A stretch of DNA of 5,602 nucleotides from Methanimicrococcus sp. (GTDB taxonomy: Archaea; Halobacteriota; Methanosarcinia; Methanosarcinales; Methanosarcinaceae): contig WRDC01000087.1 in the NCBI GenBank assembly GCA_009783635.1, forward strand, positions 1-5,602, read 5' to 3'. Position 1 is the first letter of the stretch, and every line of letters starts with the position of its first letter. Under the pieces are notes generated by a model. That model ran no database searches and had not been told where the DNA came from. It worked only from the letters and a program-made list of their open reading frames with translations. Positions 4,278 to 5,602 of the stretch are shown here, in pieces. The position numbers were made by a program, and so were the translations under genes.

Positions 4278-5602
4278 ATGATTTCATTTAAAAAATTCAA
4301 CACATTTGCTGTTCTTTTAATACTAATATTTTCGACGGCGCCGATAATTCCGGCGGCCTCAGCAGACCCGGTTCCTGTATTGATTCAGGGAACGGATGAA
4401 AAAATCGATGTTTTGTATATCGGATACAAAGGAGCTCAAATGATTCATGTCTCTTCAGACATGCACGATCAAATGCATTACAAAGATGATTTTGAAATCC
4501 ATACAATCATCATTGATTGGATGGTCGGATATCAAAATGAGGTAGATGATTATGATTTAACGACATTCGATATTGTCATTGTTGACATGACAATTTATGA
4601 ATTGTTCGGGGAGTTTGACGCATTTCAGGCTGCTCACAACAGCGGCGTCACGCTTGTCGCAGTTGCAAATAGCGGCGGCGCATCAACGGTCGTTCCTGAA
4701 TACTTTGATTTCAGAGACACTGCAGAGTTAACAACAAGTACAGCATACCCGAGTGAAACAGTTGAAACTTTTTTTGCATTATATGACGCCGCAGAAGCAT
4801 ATTCCGACGATGAATTGGGCATATACAAACAAATCCAACTCGATTACACCGAAAATATGCTGATGTTCCTTGCAGAAGCCAGAGGCAAAAATGCTCAGGT
4901 GTCTGCCCAATACACCGACATCATTGACAAATGGGAACAAAACAAAATAAAAATCACATTCATCGGCTTTAACGCAGGATATGGGCGAGTGAATCAGTAT
5001 TCCTCTTTTATGAACGTGACGTTTATGAATTACTGGTCAGCCGGCGGACCCCAGAGGATAATTGATTTCGGAAACAGTGGCGGATTCAAAGACCAAGATT
5101 TGATTCTTATCGACATGACGACCGGAGGAACGATCGCAAGTATTGACGCAGAAATTACCGCGACTGAAAATAAAATCGAAACAGTCGCAAAGGACGGAGT
5201 AACCCCTGTTTATCTTATCAGAAGCGCCGGACCGGATTACGGAATAGATATTGACGATGAATACAAGCTGACAAGAACAATGGGCGAAGTCAACGCGCAA
5301 CTGCTTGTTTTTGCCGCGCAGAAATATGAAAGAGAAAATGTAGACCCGCAATTCCAAATAACGACAGACTGGGTATTGAAAAAGGCGGGCTTGCTCTATG
5401 GAATTTACCACCCTGACTTAGCAGGAAAATATTATGCGACATTGAACGCTTATTTGAATGCTTATACTGATTATGATCCAAACAATCCGACGATTGGCAT
5501 ATGGTTCCACAAATCCTATTTAACAGATGGCCGCCTCCCGATTATTGATGACTTGATTCGGGATATTGAAAGCAAAGATGTCAATGTCATTGCGGGCTTT
5601 GA
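4278..5602 (+). CDS. Exported CobN/HmuS-family chelatase-like protein, N-terminal part (runs off right edge)
   Basis: The frame is open for 441 codons to the window end. Residues 1-29 are a classical signal peptide: basic MISFKKF, hydrophobic core AVLLILIF, cleavage-like AASA before Asp30. The mature protein thus lies outside the cytoplasmic membrane. CobN-family features appear near the right end: GIYHPD (375-380), followed by TIGIWFHKSY (405-414) and LIRDIESKDVNVIAGF (426-441), matching the family's G-x-YHP and 'vGi.f.r......l...LI..le..g..VI..F' segments. CobN proteins are about 1200-1400 residues, so about two thirds, with most of the catalytic region, is missing. Classical CobN is a cytosolic cobaltochelatase subunit; an exported form beside DUF2162, ExbB-like and DUF2149 genes is closer in layout to Bacteroidetes HmuS, a CobN-like heme-acting envelope protein. 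A tetrapyrrole or metal-handling role is inferred and the substrate unknown. GAGGAG at 4265-4270 fixes the start. A terminator (4152-4191) separates it from DUF2149. A C-terminal membrane or S-layer anchor, if any, lies beyond the window. Confidence 0.82.
   Translation, partial: MISFKKFNTFAVLLILIFSTAPIIPAASADPVPVLIQGTDEKIDVLYIGYKGAQMIHVSSDMHDQMHYKDDFEIHTIIIDWMVGYQNEVDDYDLTTFDIVIVDMTIYELFGEFDAFQAAHNSGVTLVAVANSGGASTVVPEYFDFRDTAELTTSTAYPSETVETFFALYDAAEAYSDDELGIYKQIQLDYTENMLMFLAEARGKNAQVSAQYTDIIDKWEQNKIKITFIGFNAGYGRVNQYSSFMNVTFMNYWSAGGPQRIIDFGNSGGFKDQDLILIDMTTGGTIASIDAEITATENKIETVAKDGVTPVYLIRSAGPDYGIDIDDEYKLTRTMGEVNAQLLVFAAQKYERENVDPQFQITTDWVLKKAGLLYGIYHPDLAGKYYATLNAYLNAYTDYDPNNPTIGIWFHKSYLTDGRLPIIDDLIRDIESKDVNVIAGF

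Noticed and set aside
5037..5411. Open frame of 124 codons on the minus strand opposite the CobN-like gene
   Set aside because: The plus strand carries a continuous CobN-family frame; the antisense product shows no family pattern.

Overview
This window most likely comes from a methanogenic archaeon, probably a low-GC member of the Methanosarcinales (a gut lineage such as Methanimicrococcus would fit, but that is inference). Three things point there: a complete methanogenesis marker 2 protein gene, a DUF2162 - MotA/TolQ/ExbB - DUF2149 - CobN-like block of a kind known from methanogens, and archaeal-looking expression signals (AT-rich TATA boxes, T-rich terminators, mixed leaderless and Shine-Dalgarno starts). 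All four complete genes stop with TAA or TGA, none with TAG; this is compatible with a pyrrolysine user but proves little.

Layout. Bases 1-159 (minus strand) hold the N-terminal 53 codons of a RhuM-family protein running off the left edge. Bases 160-670 are a divergent, AT-rich intergenic region with two near-identical ~64-bp direct repeats, a perfect 9-bp inverted repeat (454-474) and two unrelated 14-bp tandem duplications. Bases 671-1729 encode the methanogenesis marker 2 protein, an AIR-synthase/HypE-like ATP-binding protein that is clearly GC-richer than its surroundings. Bases 1730-2325 are a ~600-bp AT-rich spacer with a T-rich terminator zone, a 25-bp tandem repeat, a shortened third copy of the upstream repeat and a TATA-like palindrome just before the next gene. 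Bases 2326-4124 carry three tightly arranged genes: a seven-helix Cys-containing membrane protein (DUF2162), a MotA/TolQ/ExbB-type channel protein and DUF2149, which looks like an ExbD-type partner. After a strong hairpin/T-tract (4152-4191) and a possible new promoter, an exported CobN-family protein starts at 4278 and runs off the right edge.

How the genes work together. The last four genes correspond in family content to HmuT, HmuU, HmuV and HmuS of the Bacteroidetes heme-utilisation operon hmuYRSTUV, where HmuS is a CobN-like chelatase homologue acting on heme at the cell envelope. Here the outer-membrane parts (HmuY, HmuR) are absent from the visible sequence, as expected for a cell without an outer membrane, and the order is T-U-V then S. 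My reading is a proton-motive-force-driven envelope machine in which an exported CobN-like protein handles a metal-tetrapyrrole (heme, corrinoid or similar) or metal ion, powered by the ExbB/ExbD-like pair, with DUF2162 as membrane partner or permease. Gene content and motifs are seen; the substrate and direction (chelation or dechelation) are inferred.
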